A stretch of DNA of 64,000 nucleotides, taken from NCBI RefSeq assembly GCF_030704685.1, contig NZ_JAUZDX010000017.1, positions 90,642-154,641 of the forward strand, in the 5' to 3' direction. The position numbers and the translations under genes were made by a program. Source of the DNA: Acidovorax sp. A1169. GTDB taxonomy: Bacteria; Pseudomonadota; Gammaproteobacteria; Burkholderiales; Burkholderiaceae_C. The notes under the pieces are model-generated. The model saw only the letters and a program-made list of their open reading frames with translations. It had not been told where the DNA came from and did not search any database. Positions 49,882 through 58,804 of this stretch are shown here, piece after piece; within the stretch, counting starts at the first letter, position 1; every line of letters begins with the position of its first letter.

Positions 49882-49908
49882 AGGACAGGACTTTACAGGG
49901 CAGGATTG

Positions 49909-49932
49909 AAAAAGGCCGCTTGCGCGGCCTTT
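49909..49932 (-). terminator. Intrinsic terminator of the rpmH-rnpA-yidD-yidC operon
   Basis: AAAGGCCGC (49911-49919) pairs with GCGGCCTTT (49924-49932) around TTGC. On the minus strand five T follow. It lies between yidC and mnmE and overlaps the mnmE upstream region. Confidence 0.85.
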
Positions 49933-49957
49933 CGGGGGAATCAGCAATCAGCAGTGA

Positions 49958-51679
49958 TCACTTGAACTTGGGCAGGTTGAACTGCGGCGGCACGCCCATG
50001 CGGGTGTTGATGAGCCACTGCTGCGCGATGGACAGAATGTTGTTCGTCAGCCAGTACAGCACCAGGCCGGCCGGGAAGAAGAAGAACATCACGCTGAAGA
50101 TCAGCGGCATGAACCACATCATCTTGGCCTGCAGCGGATCGGGTGGCGCGGGGTTCAGGGCGGTCTGCAGCAGCGAACTGACGGTCATCAGCAGGGGCAG
50201 GATGAAGAACGGGTCCGGTGCCGACAGGTCGCGGATCCAGAGAATCCACGGCGCGTTGCGCATTTCCACGCTGGACAGCAGCACCCAGTACAGCGCAATG
50301 AACACCGGGATCTGGATCATGATGGGGAAGCAACCGCCCATGGGGTTGACCTTCTCCTCGCGGTAGATGCGCATCATCTCCTGCTGCATCTGCTGCGGCT
50401 TGTCCTTCAGGCGCTCGCGCATCTCCATGATCTTGGGGTTGATGGCCTTCATCTTGGCCATGCTCGAATAGGCCTTGGCGTTGAGCCAGTAGAAGGCGAT
50501 CTTGAGCAGCAGCACCAGCGCCACGATGGCCCAGCCCCAGTTGCCCAGAATCTTGTGCAGCTGGTCCAGCAGCCAGTACAGCGGCTTGGACAGGATGGTC
50601 AGCCAGCCATAGTCCTTCACCAGTTCCAGGCCGGGGCTCAGGGATTCCAGCGTCTTTTCGATCTGCGGGCCGGCGAACAGGCGCGCGTCCAGGGTCTTGG
50701 TGGCGCCGGGGGCAATGGCGCCCAGCTGGGTGATCATGCCCACCGAGTACAGGTTGGTGTCCACCTTGCGCATGAACAGGTTGCGCGGCACGCCATCGGC
50801 CAGCAGCCAGGCGGTGGCGAAGTAATGCTGCACCATGGCGGCGTAGCCGTTGGTCGCATCCTTCTGGATGTCGACCTTGCCGGCCTCGATGTCCTTGAAC
50901 TCGACCTTCTGGTACTTCTTGGCCTCGGTGTAGACCGCAGGGCCGGTGAAGGTCGAGTAGAACGACGACTCGCCTGGCGGCTTGTTGCCGTCGCGCACCA
51001 GCTGCAGGTACAGCTCGGGCGACACGGGGGCCGTGCCGGTGTTCACCACTTCATGCTTCACAGCGATGTCGTAGGCGCCGCGCTTCACCGTCCAGGTCTT
51101 GACCAGCTTCACGCCGCCCTGCTCGGGCGACTCGAAGCGGATGGTCAGCTCGTCCTGCCCGTCCGTCAGCTCGCGCGGGCCGGCCACGGCCGTCATCAAC
51201 GTCTTGTGCGTGGGGAAGTTGCCGCCGATCAGGCCGGTCTGCGCCACGTACACACGGTTCGCGCTTTCGTCGAGCAGCAGGAAGTTCTTGCCGCTCTTGT
51301 CGCCGATGTCGGCGTGCTTGAGCAGCTCCGCGTGGGTCAGCGAGCCGCCTTCGCTGTCGAAGGTCAGGCGGTAGACGTCGGTCGTCACCTGCACACGCTC
51401 ACGGGTGGCAGGGGCTGCCGTGGGAGCGGGCTGGCCGGGTACGGCCGATGCGCCCTGGGCCGATGCGGTTGCAGGCGCCGATGCATTGGTGGTGGCAGGC
51501 ACGCTCGCAGCGCCTGCCGATGCGGCAGAGGCGGTGCCCGCAGGTGCAGGCGCGACCACGGGTGCTGCGGTGGGGAAGAAGGTGGCCTTGTTGCCGTTGT
51601 GCAACTGCCACTTGTCCCACAGCAGAACCATGGAAAAGCCAAAAATCACCCACAGTATGGTGCGGCGAATGTCGTTCAT
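49958..51679 (-). CDS. yidC: Membrane protein insertase YidC
   Basis: A 573-residue inner-membrane insertase. TM1 (TILWVIFGFSMVLLW) is followed by an unusually long Ala/Pro/Ser-rich linker (about residues 30-95), the large periplasmic P1 domain (about 95-345) and the conserved insertase core with five helices: WGWAIVALVLLLKIAFYWLN, NPMGGCFPIMIQIPVFIALY and PAGLVLYWLTNNILSIAQQW. The core hydrophilic groove Arg is in the helix after the first core TM. It overlaps yidD by 4 nt at its start and lies in the rpmH-rnpA-yidD-yidC operon. Confidence 0.96.
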   Translation of the reverse strand: MNDIRRTILWVIFGFSMVLLWDKWQLHNGNKATFFPTAAPVVAPAPAGTASAASAGAASVPATTNASAPATASAQGASAVPGQPAPTAAPATRERVQVTTDVYRLTFDSEGGSLTHAELLKHADIGDKSGKNFLLLDESANRVYVAQTGLIGGNFPTHKTLMTAVAGPRELTDGQDELTIRFESPEQGGVKLVKTWTVKRGAYDIAVKHEVVNTGTAPVSPELYLQLVRDGNKPPGESSFYSTFTGPAVYTEAKKYQKVEFKDIEAGKVDIQKDATNGYAAMVQHYFATAWLLADGVPRNLFMRKVDTNLYSVGMITQLGAIAPGATKTLDARLFAGPQIEKTLESLSPGLELVKDYGWLTILSKPLYWLLDQLHKILGNWGWAIVALVLLLKIAFYWLNAKAYSSMAKMKAINPKIMEMRERLKDKPQQMQQEMMRIYREEKVNPMGGCFPIMIQIPVFIALYWVLLSSVEMRNAPWILWIRDLSAPDPFFILPLLMTVSSLLQTALNPAPPDPLQAKMMWFMPLIFSVMFFFFPAGLVLYWLTNNILSIAQQWLINTRMGVPPQFNLPKFK

Positions 51680-51963
51680 GAAGACTTCTTTGGTGAAGAT
51701 GATGTGGAAGGTTGAAGCCGCGAGAACAACCGCATGCTGCGCGGCAATTCCTGCGGGACCGGGTCATGGCCCCCGTCACACCAGGGGTGGCAGCGTACCA
51801 GCCTGCGCACCGTGAGATAACTGCCGGCCGCCGCGCCATACTGCTCCAGCGCCTGCAGCGAGTAGACGGAGCAGGTCGGCTCGAAGCGGCAGGCCGAGCC
51901 CAGCCAGGGGCTCAGAAACAGGCGGTAGCCCTTGACCACCCCGATGAGCAGCGCACGCATCAT
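51676..51963 (-). CDS. yidD: Membrane protein insertion efficiency factor YidD
   Basis: A 95-residue small protein. LLIGVVKGYRLFLSPWLGSA, CRFEPTCSVYSLQALEQYGA and RLVRCHPWCDGGHDPVP carry the four conserved Cys and the CHPW motif. YidD aids YidC-dependent insertion and is associated with the inner membrane. It overlaps rnpA and yidC by 4 nt each, so the genes are translationally coupled. Two adjacent ATGs (51963 and 51960) could start it. Confidence 0.94.
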   Translation of the reverse strand: MMRALLIGVVKGYRLFLSPWLGSACRFEPTCSVYSLQALEQYGAAAGSYLTVRRLVRCHPWCDGGHDPVPQELPRSMRLFSRLQPSTSSSPKKSS

Positions 51964-52586
51964 GGCGCAGTCACCGACACCCGTGGCGCGCTGGGGCTTT
52001 TGTCGGTTCTGCTAGCGCCGCTGGCTTTGCCGGCCTCGCCACCGGTGCCCTGGCCACTACCTTGGCCATGGCCCGAACGCTTGGCGGCGTAGCCGAACAA
52101 CTGCAGCAACTCGGCCCGCACCGCCTCTTTGAGCTGATCGGACGTGGCGCTGATGAACTGCTTGCGGTCGAACGTGCTGCGCAGGCGCACCACGTGCGCG
52201 GCCTGGGGCAGGCGCTCCTCGAAGGTGGCGCCCACGGTGTAGATCTGCCGCTTGATGGCGTTGCGCGTGACCGCGCGGCGCGCCCAGCGCTTGGGCACCA
52301 TGGCGCCCAGCCACACGTCGGGAACGGCAAACAGGGCCTGCGGCGAAGCGCCGGGCCCTGAAGGGGATTCCGTCTTTGCGGCTTTAGCTGCTGCGGCTGC
52401 TGTTGCATCGGCAACCGGGGTCACCGATGCCGCCCTGGTATCGCCAGACGCAACAACGGCACCGCCAGTCGTGGCAGTGCCGTCGGCGCCCAACACCAGA
52501 CGGTGCAGCGCAAAATGGGCGGTACGGGAAACGGTGCCCCCCGCCATGGCGGCCTGGAACTGCGGACGGGTTTTCAGCCGTTGCAT
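51960..52586 (-). CDS. rnpA: Ribonuclease P protein component, with a large insert
   Basis: A 208-residue RnpA, the protein subunit of tRNA 5'-processing RNase P. The core is split: the first strands (MQRLKTRPQFQAAMAGG, FALHRLVLGADG) are separated from the rest by an Ala/Thr/Ser-rich insert at about residues 38-85. The conserved region follows: WLGAMVPKRWARRAVTRNAIKRQIY (the RNR motif), VVRLRSTFDRKQF and AELLQLFGYA. The C-terminal ~35 residues are a Gly/Ser/Lys-rich tail. Usual length is 110-135 residues. It lies 72 nt after rpmH and is coupled with yidD by overlap. Confidence 0.93.
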   Translation of the reverse strand: MQRLKTRPQFQAAMAGGTVSRTAHFALHRLVLGADGTATTGGAVVASGDTRAASVTPVADATAAAAAKAAKTESPSGPGASPQALFAVPDVWLGAMVPKRWARRAVTRNAIKRQIYTVGATFEERLPQAAHVVRLRSTFDRKQFISATSDQLKEAVRAELLQLFGYAAKRSGHGQGSGQGTGGEAGKASGASRTDKSPSAPRVSVTAP

Positions 52587-52658
52587 GCAAACGCCCCGTT
52601 TGGTACCTGACGGTGCAAACCGGGGTGCAGCGAAGTGCAGACCCAGACCTGGCCGGCC

Positions 52659-52793
52659 TTAGACGGCCAGGCGCTTGCGGCCCTTGGCGCGGCGTGCGTT
52701 GATAACGGCACGGCCACCGCGGGTTTTCATGCGAACGAGGAAGCCGTGGGTGCGCGCGCGGCGGGTCTTGGAGGGTTGGTAAGTACGTTTCAT
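52659..52793 (-). CDS. rpmH: 50S ribosomal protein L34
   Basis: A 44-residue protein reading MKRTYQPSKTRRARTHGFLV at the start and RRAKGRKRLAV at the end, which is L34 throughout. ATG at 52793 has AAGGA about 10 nt upstream; the stop is TAA at 52661-52659. It heads the rpmH-rnpA-yidD-yidC operon pointing away from dnaA. It was identified from the genome sequence directly, as it is too short for most gene callers. Confidence 0.97.
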   Translation of the reverse strand: MKRTYQPSKTRRARTHGFLVRMKTRGGRAVINARRAKGRKRLAV

Positions 52794-53104
52794 GGTGCTC
52801 TATTCCTTGAGGTTCAGTTCCGGACTGTTGCGCAGAAATAGCGGCACGCCGGGTCAAATCACCCTGAACACATTCAGGGAAACCCAAAATTATCGCAGGC
52901 TTCTTCAGTGCTGGCAATGCCCCTCTGCGGGAAGACCCTGTGGCGTGCCCGAATCAGGGGTTCAGAATGTGCTTTTGGCCCGCCTCCCCAGGGCCCTGAT
53001 CCCCTCTGTCAGGGGGCCTTTCCAAATTGTGGATAACTCCTTGACAAGCTACAATGCGAGGCCAAGCTCCGTTCCTCCTATCCACAACAAGAATCCGCCT
53101 ATAA
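52794..53104. other. oriC: Probable oriC region between rpmH and dnaA
   Basis: A 311-base gap with divergent rpmH and dnaA. It has a perfect DnaA box TGTGGATAA at 53028-53036, and an opposite-facing box CTATCCACA at 53078-53086 with one mismatch to TTATCCACA. The left half has the AT-rich stretch CCAAAATTATCGCAGG (52884-52899). No GATC cluster is visible. Only two clear boxes are present, so the functional origin may include further boxes that are degenerate or lie within or after dnaA. No gene is present. Confidence 0.7.
53027..53055 (+). promoter_or_regulatory. Candidate dnaA promoter overlapping a DnaA box
   Basis: TTGTGG (53027-53032), a 17-base spacer, then TACAAT (53050-53055). The -35-like element is weak (three of six matches) but is part of the DnaA box at 53028-53036, which would let DnaA repress its own gene as is known in other bacteria. 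Confidence 0.5.
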
Positions 53105-54592
53105 ATGACCGAGGAACCCTCCAGCAGCTCCGCATCCAACCCCGGGGCAGACGCCGGCCAGGGCCTGTGGCAGGCCTGTATCGAACAACTGGCGCAAGAC
53201 CTGCCCGAGCAGCAGTTCAACACCTGGATCAAGCCCCTGGTGGCCCAGGTGACCGAAGACTTCTCCAAGGTGACGCTGTTCGTCGCCAACCGCTTCAAGC
53301 TCGACTGGATCCGTGCGCAGTACGGCAAGCGCATCTCGCTGCTGCTCGAAGACCTGTACGGCCAGCCCGTCACGCTGGAGTTAGCGCTCGCTCAGCGTGA
53401 GGCCGTTACCCGCACTTATGTGCGGCCCAACGCTGCGGGCACGCAGACCCCGGTTTCCCACAATGACCAGCAGGGCCAGGGGCAGGGCAGCCATAGCAAC
53501 AACAACAGCTCCGGCAACGGCAACAGTAGCAACAGCGGCAGCAGCACCTCCGACGAATCGGCCGGTGCCTTCCGCAACCGCCTGAACGCCGGCCTGACCT
53601 TCGAAACCCTGGTGGAGGGCACGGCCAACCGCATGGCACGCTCGGCCGCCATGCACGTGGCGGGCATGCCCGGCCACCTGTACAACCCGCTGTTCATCTA
53701 CGGCGGCGTCGGCCTGGGCAAGACCCACTTGGTGCACGCTGTGGGCAACCGCCTGCTGGCCGACAAGCCCGACGCCAAAATTCTCTACATCCACGCTGAG
53801 CAATTCGTGTCGGATGTGGTCAAGGCCTACCAGCGCCGCACCTTCGACGAATTCAAGGAGCGCTACCACTCGCTGGACCTGCTGCTCATCGACGACGTGC
53901 AGTTCTTTGCCAACAAGGACCGCACGCAGGAAGAATTCTTCAACGCCTTCGAAGCCCTGCTGGCCAAGAAGAGCCACATCGTGATGACCAGCGACACCTA
54001 CCCCAAGGGCCTGGCCAACATCCACGAGCGGCTGGTTTCGCGCTTCGACTCGGGCCTCACGGTGGCCATCGAGCCGCCCGAGCTCGAGATGCGCGTGGCC
54101 ATTTTGATCAACAAGGCCCGCGTCGAAGGCACCGAGATGCCCGAGGAAGTCGCCTTCTTTGTGGCCAAGAACGTGCGCTCCAACGTGCGCGAGCTCGAAG
54201 GCGCGCTGCGCAAGATCCTGGCGTACTCGCGCTTCAATCAGAAAGAGATTTCCATCCAGCTGGCCCGCGAGGCGCTGCGCGACCTGCTCTCCATCCAGAA
54301 CCGCCAGATCTCTGTGGAAAACATCCAGAAGACCGTTGCCGACTACTACAAGATCAAGGTGGCGGACATGTACAGCAAGAAGCGCCCGGCCAGCATTGCC
54401 CGCCCGCGCCAGATTGCCATGTACCTGGCCAAGGAGCTGACGCAAAAGAGCCTGCCCGAGATCGGCGAGCTGTTCGGCGGGCGCGACCACACCACCGTGC
54501 TGCACGCCGTGCGCAAGATTTCGGGCGAGCGCCAGCAGCTGACCGAGCTGAATCAGCAGTTGCACGTGCTGGAACAGACCCTCAAGGGCTGA
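53105..54592 (+). CDS. dnaA: Chromosomal replication initiator DnaA
   Basis: A 495-residue AAA+ initiator. Domain I runs to about residue 90, followed by a hydrophilic Asn/Ser/Gly/Gln-rich linker (about 115-155, many NNSSGN-like stretches). Domain III has AGLTFETLVEG, Walker A GGVGLGKTHLVHA, Walker B LLLIDDVQFFAN and the sensor region IVMTSDTYPKGL. Domain IV has the DNA-binding signature GGRDHTTVLHAVRKI. It is followed by dnaN and gyrB in the usual order. Confidence 0.98.
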   Translation: MTEEPSSSSASNPGADAGQGLWQACIEQLAQDLPEQQFNTWIKPLVAQVTEDFSKVTLFVANRFKLDWIRAQYGKRISLLLEDLYGQPVTLELALAQREAVTRTYVRPNAAGTQTPVSHNDQQGQGQGSHSNNNSSGNGNSSNSGSSTSDESAGAFRNRLNAGLTFETLVEGTANRMARSAAMHVAGMPGHLYNPLFIYGGVGLGKTHLVHAVGNRLLADKPDAKILYIHAEQFVSDVVKAYQRRTFDEFKERYHSLDLLLIDDVQFFANKDRTQEEFFNAFEALLAKKSHIVMTSDTYPKGLANIHERLVSRFDSGLTVAIEPPELEMRVAILINKARVEGTEMPEEVAFFVAKNVRSNVRELEGALRKILAYSRFNQKEISIQLAREALRDLLSIQNRQISVENIQKTVADYYKIKVADMYSKKRPASIARPRQIAMYLAKELTQKSLPEIGELFGGRDHTTVLHAVRKISGERQQLTELNQQLHVLEQTLKG

Positions 54593-54763
54593 TGACCGTG
54601 CAATACGCCCAGCCCGTTTTTGTAAGAACCTGTTCCGCGCCACACGGACAAATAGAACACGTCCTTACAAGGCAAAATGGGGGGTTATGGGCAGCAGGGG
54701 GGCACAACCCGTGCCGCTGCCCGCACCGTTCCAAAAAAGATCCACAAGCAAGGGGTTGATGAC

Positions 54764-55882
54764 ATGATCGTCCTGAAGGCAACACAAGACAAGGTACTCG
54801 CGGTTCTGCAATCGGTGGCTGGCATCGTGGAGCGCCGCCACACCTTGCCCATTTTGGCCAACGTGCTGATCCGCAAGACCGGCAACGCGCTGCAGCTGAC
54901 GACCAGCGACCTTGAGATCCAGATCCGCACCACCGCAGAGCTGGGTGGCGACACGGGCGACTTCACCACCACCGTGGGTGCGCGCAAGCTCATCGACATC
55001 CTGCGCACCATGCCCAGCGACCAGACGGTGAGCCTCGAATCCGCCCAGTCCAAGCTGATCCTCAAGGGTGGCAAGAGCCGCTTCACCCTGCAAAGCCTGC
55101 CGGCCGAGGACTTCCCGCTGGTGCAGGAGTCGGCCGCCTTCGGCCCCGTGTTCGCCGTGCCGCAAAAGACCCTGAAGGACCTGCTGGGCCAGGTGTCGTT
55201 TGCCATGGCCGTGCAGGACATCCGCTACTACCTCAACGGCATTTTGTTCGTGGCCGAGGGCAAACAGCTGAGCCTGGTGGCCACCGACGGCCACCGCCTG
55301 GCCTTCGCCAGCGCCACGCTCGATGTGGAAGTGCCCAAGCAGGAAGTCATCCTGCCGCGCAAAACCGTGATCGAGCTGCAGCGCCTGCTGTCCGACGCCG
55401 GCGGCGAGAACCAGCCCCACATCGAGATGCAGTTCGCCAACAACCAGGCCAAGTTCACCTTCGGCGGCATGGAGTTCGTGACCAAGCTGGTCGAGGGCAA
55501 GTTCCCCGACTACAACCGCGTCATCCCCAAGAACCACAAGAACAGCATCACCCTGGGCCGTGCCCCGCTGCTGGCCAGCCTGCAGCGCACCGCCATCATG
55601 ACCAGCGACAAGTTCAAGGGTGTGCGCCTGAACCTGGAGCCCGGCACCCTGCGCGTGGCGTCCAACAACGCCGAGCAGGAAGAGGCCGTGGACGAGCTCG
55701 ACATCGACTACGGTGGCGACACCATCGAGATCGGCTTCAACGTGACCTACCTCATCGACGCCCTGGCCAACATGGGCCAGGACATGGTGAAGGTGGAGCT
55801 CTCGGACGGCAACAGCTCCGCGCTGCTGACCATCCCCGACAACGAAAGCTTCAAGTACGTGGTGATGCCGATGCGCATCTAG
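54764..55882 (+). CDS. dnaN: DNA polymerase III sliding clamp beta
   Basis: A 372-residue clamp that tethers DNA polymerase III. MIVLKATQDKVLAVLQSVAG and IVERRHTLPILANVLI begin it; the three topologically similar domains follow with DFTTTVGARKLIDILRTMPS and KFPDYNRVIPKN, and it ends KYVVMPMRI (canonical C-terminus). ATG at 54764 follows AAGGGG at about 8 nt; upstream in-frame codons are not coding. 171 nt separate it from dnaA. Confidence 0.97.
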   Translation: MIVLKATQDKVLAVLQSVAGIVERRHTLPILANVLIRKTGNALQLTTSDLEIQIRTTAELGGDTGDFTTTVGARKLIDILRTMPSDQTVSLESAQSKLILKGGKSRFTLQSLPAEDFPLVQESAAFGPVFAVPQKTLKDLLGQVSFAMAVQDIRYYLNGILFVAEGKQLSLVATDGHRLAFASATLDVEVPKQEVILPRKTVIELQRLLSDAGGENQPHIEMQFANNQAKFTFGGMEFVTKLVEGKFPDYNRVIPKNHKNSITLGRAPLLASLQRTAIMTSDKFKGVRLNLEPGTLRVASNNAEQEEAVDELDIDYGGDTIEIGFNVTYLIDALANMGQDMVKVELSDGNSSALLTIPDNESFKYVVMPMRI

Positions 55883-55925
55883 CCCTGCGCCGTGCCCCCG
55901 CATTGCGCGCCGGGCACCCCGCATG

Positions 55926-55944
55926 AGCTATTGATTTGATAGCT
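55926..55944. repeat. ATAGC-type inverted repeat between dnaN and gyrB
   Basis: AGCTAT-TGATTTG-ATAGCT with a GCTCGCCCCCACATGATGGGG tail. The arm/centre geometry (6/7) is like the repeat at 22068-22088 (7/7). The style is common in intergenic DNA of Comamonadaceae. Confidence 0.55.
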
Positions 55945-56042
55945 GCTCGCCCCCACATGATGGGGACCAGAGCCCTATTTGAACCTTTTTCGACAGACAC
56001 ATTGGAAGCCGACCCCGGCTTCCCCGGATCCCAAGGCCCACC

Positions 56043-58652
56043 ATGACCGCTGACAACAACCTGCCCGAGCAAGAAGAACCTACCGGCACTGGTGAGCCCG
56101 TTCCGCACAAGATCGACACCAACCAGGCTGGCGCCAGCGAAAGCTACGGCGAAGGCTCCATCACCATCCTCGAAGGCCTGGAGGCCGTGCGCAAGCGCCC
56201 CGGCATGTACATCGGCGACACGAGCGACGGCACCGGCCTGCACCACCTGGTATTCGAGGTGGTCGACAACTCCATCGACGAGGCCCTGGCCGGCCACTGT
56301 GACGACATCGTCGTCACCATCCACTCCGACAACTCCATCAGCGTGACCGACAACGGCCGCGGCATCCCCACCGGGGTGAAGATGGACGACAAGCACGAGC
56401 CCAAGCGCAGCGCCGCCGAGATCGCACTGACCGAGCTGCACGCCGGCGGCAAGTTCAACCAGAACAGCTACAAGGTATCGGGCGGCCTGCACGGCGTGGG
56501 CGTGAGCTGCGTGAACGCGCTCAGCATATGGCTGCGCCTGACCGTGCGCCGCGAAGGCAAGGTGCACCAGATCGAGTTTTCGCGCGGCTTCGTGCAAGAC
56601 CGCCTGCTCGACAAAATTGACGGCATCGAAGTGTCGCCCATGCGGGTGACGGGCGATACCGAAAAGCGCGGCACCGAAGTGCACTTTTTGCCCGACACCG
56701 AGATCTTCAAAGAGAACAACGATTACCACTACGAGATTTTGGCCAAGCGCCTGCGCGAACTGTCCTTCTTGAACAACGGCGTGCGCATTCGCCTCAAGGA
56801 CGAACGCACCGGCAAGGAAGACGACTTCTCGGGCGCCGGTGGCGTGCGCGGCTTTGTCGAGTTCATCAACAAGGGCAAGACGGTACTGCACCCCAACTCG
56901 TTCTACGCCGCAGGCGAGCGCCCGGCCGAGACCTACGGCGGCATCCCCGGCACGCACATCGGCGTGGAAGTGGCCATGCAGTGGAACAGCGCCTACAGCG
57001 AGCAGGTGCTGTGCTTCACCAACAACATCCCCCAACGTGACGGCGGCACCCACCTGACCGGCCTGCGCGCCGCGATGACCCGCGTCATCAACAAGTACAT
57101 CGAAGAGCACGAGTTCGCCAAGAAGGCCAAGGTCGAAGTCACCGGCGACGACATGCGCGAAGGCCTGTGCTGCGTGCTGAGCGTGAAGGTGCCCGAGCCC
57201 AAGTTCAGCAGCCAGACCAAGGACAAGCTGGTGTCGAGCGAAGTGCGCGCCCCGGTGGAAGACATCGTGGGCAAGCTGCTGACGGACTACCTGCAGGAGC
57301 GCCCGGCCGACGCAAAAATCATCTGCGGCAAGATCGTGGAGGCCGCCCGTGCCCGCGAAGCCGCCCGCAAGGCCCGCGAAATGACCCGCCGCAAGGGCGT
57401 GCTCGACGGCATGGGCCTGCCCGGCAAACTGGCCGACTGCCAGGAAAAAGACCCCTCGCTGTGCGAAATCTACATCGTGGAGGGTGACTCCGCCGGTGGG
57501 TCTGCCAAGCAAGGGCGTGACCGCAAGTTCCAGGCGATCTTGCCGCTGCGCGGCAAGATTTTGAACGTGGAAAAGGCCCGCTACGAAAAGCTGCTGACCA
57601 GCAACGAAATTTTGACGCTGATCACCGCCCTGGGCACCGGCATCGGCAAGGCCGGCGGCACCACCGGGGGCGATGATTTCGACGTGGCCAAGCTGCGCTA
57701 CCACCGCATCATCATCATGACCGACGCCGACGTTGACGGCGCCCACATCCGCACCCTGCTGCTCACCTTCTTCTACCGCCAGATGCCCGAGCTGGTGGAG
57801 CGCGGCCACATCTACATTGCCCAGCCACCGCTGTACAAGGTGAAGGCCGGCAAGGAAGAGCTGTACCTGAAGGACGCGCCCGCGCTCGACGGCTTTTTGC
57901 TGCGCATTGCGCTGAACCACGCCAGCGTGAGCACCGGCGGCGACAACCCGCAAACGCTGAGCGGCGACACCCTGACCGACCTGGCCACCAAGCACCAGGT
58001 GGCCGAGAGCGTGATCGCACGCCTGAGCAACTTCATGGACCCCGAGGCCCTGCGCGCCATTGCCGACGGCGTGGCCCTGAACCTGGATGCGGCCGCCGAA
58101 TCCGAAGCCAGCGCCGTGGCCCTGCAAGCCAAGCTGCGCGAGCTGAACACCACCGGCGCCCCGGCCGAAGTGGCCAGCGAGTTCGACGAACGCACCGACA
58201 AGCACGTGCTGCGCATCAGCCGCCGCCACCACGGCAACATCAAGAGCAGCGTGATCACGCAAGACTTTGTGCACGGTGCCGACTACGGCGCCCTGGCACT
58301 GGCCGCCAACACCTTCCGCGGCCTGCTGGGCGAGGGCGCCAAGGCCCTGCGCGGCGAAGGCGAAAAGCGCAAGGAAGAAAAAGTGGGCGACTTCCGCCAG
58401 GCCATGAAATGGCTGATCAGCGAAGCCGAGCGCAGCACCAGCCGCCAGCGCTACAAGGGCCTGGGCGAGATGAACCCCGAGCAGCTGTGGGAAACCACGA
58501 TGGACCCCAACGTGCGCCGCCTGCTGCGTGTGCAGATCGACGACGCCATCGAGGCCGACCGCGTGTTCACCATGCTCATGGGCGACGAGGTGGAGCCGCG
58601 CCGCGACTTCATCGAGACCAACGCGCTGCGCGCTGGCAACATCGACGTTTGA
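56043..58652 (+). CDS. gyrB: DNA gyrase subunit B
   Basis: An 869-residue type II topoisomerase ATPase subunit. The GHKL ATPase has EGLEAVRKRPGMYIGDTSDG, VVDNSIDEALAGHCD, SVTDNGRGIPTG and GGLHGVGVSCVNA. The Toprim domain has YIVEGDSAGGSAKQGRDRKF and MTDADVDGAHIRTLLLTFF. The C-terminal QRYKGLGEMNPEQLWETTMD confirms GyrB. The length is normal for betaproteobacteria, with the long insert in the Toprim/tail region. A terminator follows at 58707. Confidence 0.97.
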   Translation: MTADNNLPEQEEPTGTGEPVPHKIDTNQAGASESYGEGSITILEGLEAVRKRPGMYIGDTSDGTGLHHLVFEVVDNSIDEALAGHCDDIVVTIHSDNSISVTDNGRGIPTGVKMDDKHEPKRSAAEIALTELHAGGKFNQNSYKVSGGLHGVGVSCVNALSIWLRLTVRREGKVHQIEFSRGFVQDRLLDKIDGIEVSPMRVTGDTEKRGTEVHFLPDTEIFKENNDYHYEILAKRLRELSFLNNGVRIRLKDERTGKEDDFSGAGGVRGFVEFINKGKTVLHPNSFYAAGERPAETYGGIPGTHIGVEVAMQWNSAYSEQVLCFTNNIPQRDGGTHLTGLRAAMTRVINKYIEEHEFAKKAKVEVTGDDMREGLCCVLSVKVPEPKFSSQTKDKLVSSEVRAPVEDIVGKLLTDYLQERPADAKIICGKIVEAARAREAARKAREMTRRKGVLDGMGLPGKLADCQEKDPSLCEIYIVEGDSAGGSAKQGRDRKFQAILPLRGKILNVEKARYEKLLTSNEILTLITALGTGIGKAGGTTGGDDFDVAKLRYHRIIIMTDADVDGAHIRTLLLTFFYRQMPELVERGHIYIAQPPLYKVKAGKEELYLKDAPALDGFLLRIALNHASVSTGGDNPQTLSGDTLTDLATKHQVAESVIARLSNFMDPEALRAIADGVALNLDAAAESEASAVALQAKLRELNTTGAPAEVASEFDERTDKHVLRISRRHHGNIKSSVITQDFVHGADYGALALAANTFRGLLGEGAKALRGEGEKRKEEKVGDFRQAMKWLISEAERSTSRQRYKGLGEMNPEQLWETTMDPNVRRLLRVQIDDAIEADRVFTMLMGDEVEPRRDFIETNALRAGNIDV

Positions 58653-58657
58653 TAGTT

Positions 58658-58673
58658 GGATAGTTAGCTATCC
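58658..58673. repeat. Short GGATAG/CTATCC inverted repeat after gyrB
   Basis: GGATAG-TTAG-CTATCC with 6-bp arms begins 6 nt after the gyrB stop codon; it is related by its ATAG core to the elements at 22068 and 55926. Confidence 0.45.
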
Positions 58674-58706
58674 GATCAACACCCATCAAGTACCGCTTGA
58701 CCTGAA

Positions 58707-58739
58707 AACGCCCGGCCCATGCCGGGCGTTCTTCTTTCT
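58707..58739 (+). terminator. Intrinsic terminator of gyrB
   Basis: AACGCCCGGC (58707-58716) pairs perfectly with GCCGGGCGTT (58721-58730) over CCAT, followed by the T-rich CTTCTTTCT. It closes the dnaA-dnaN-gyrB block. Confidence 0.85.
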
Positions 58740-58804
58740 GGTGCTGTAATAGGCCCGTCTCGACCTCGACCTTGTTGGCCACCCCCATCATTCGACTCGC
58801 CACC

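Noticed and set aside
53461..53580. AAC/AGC-rich tract in dnaA as a microsatellite or insertion
   Set aside because: It encodes the hydrophilic Asn/Ser/Gly domain II linker of DnaA, which is variable in length by nature.
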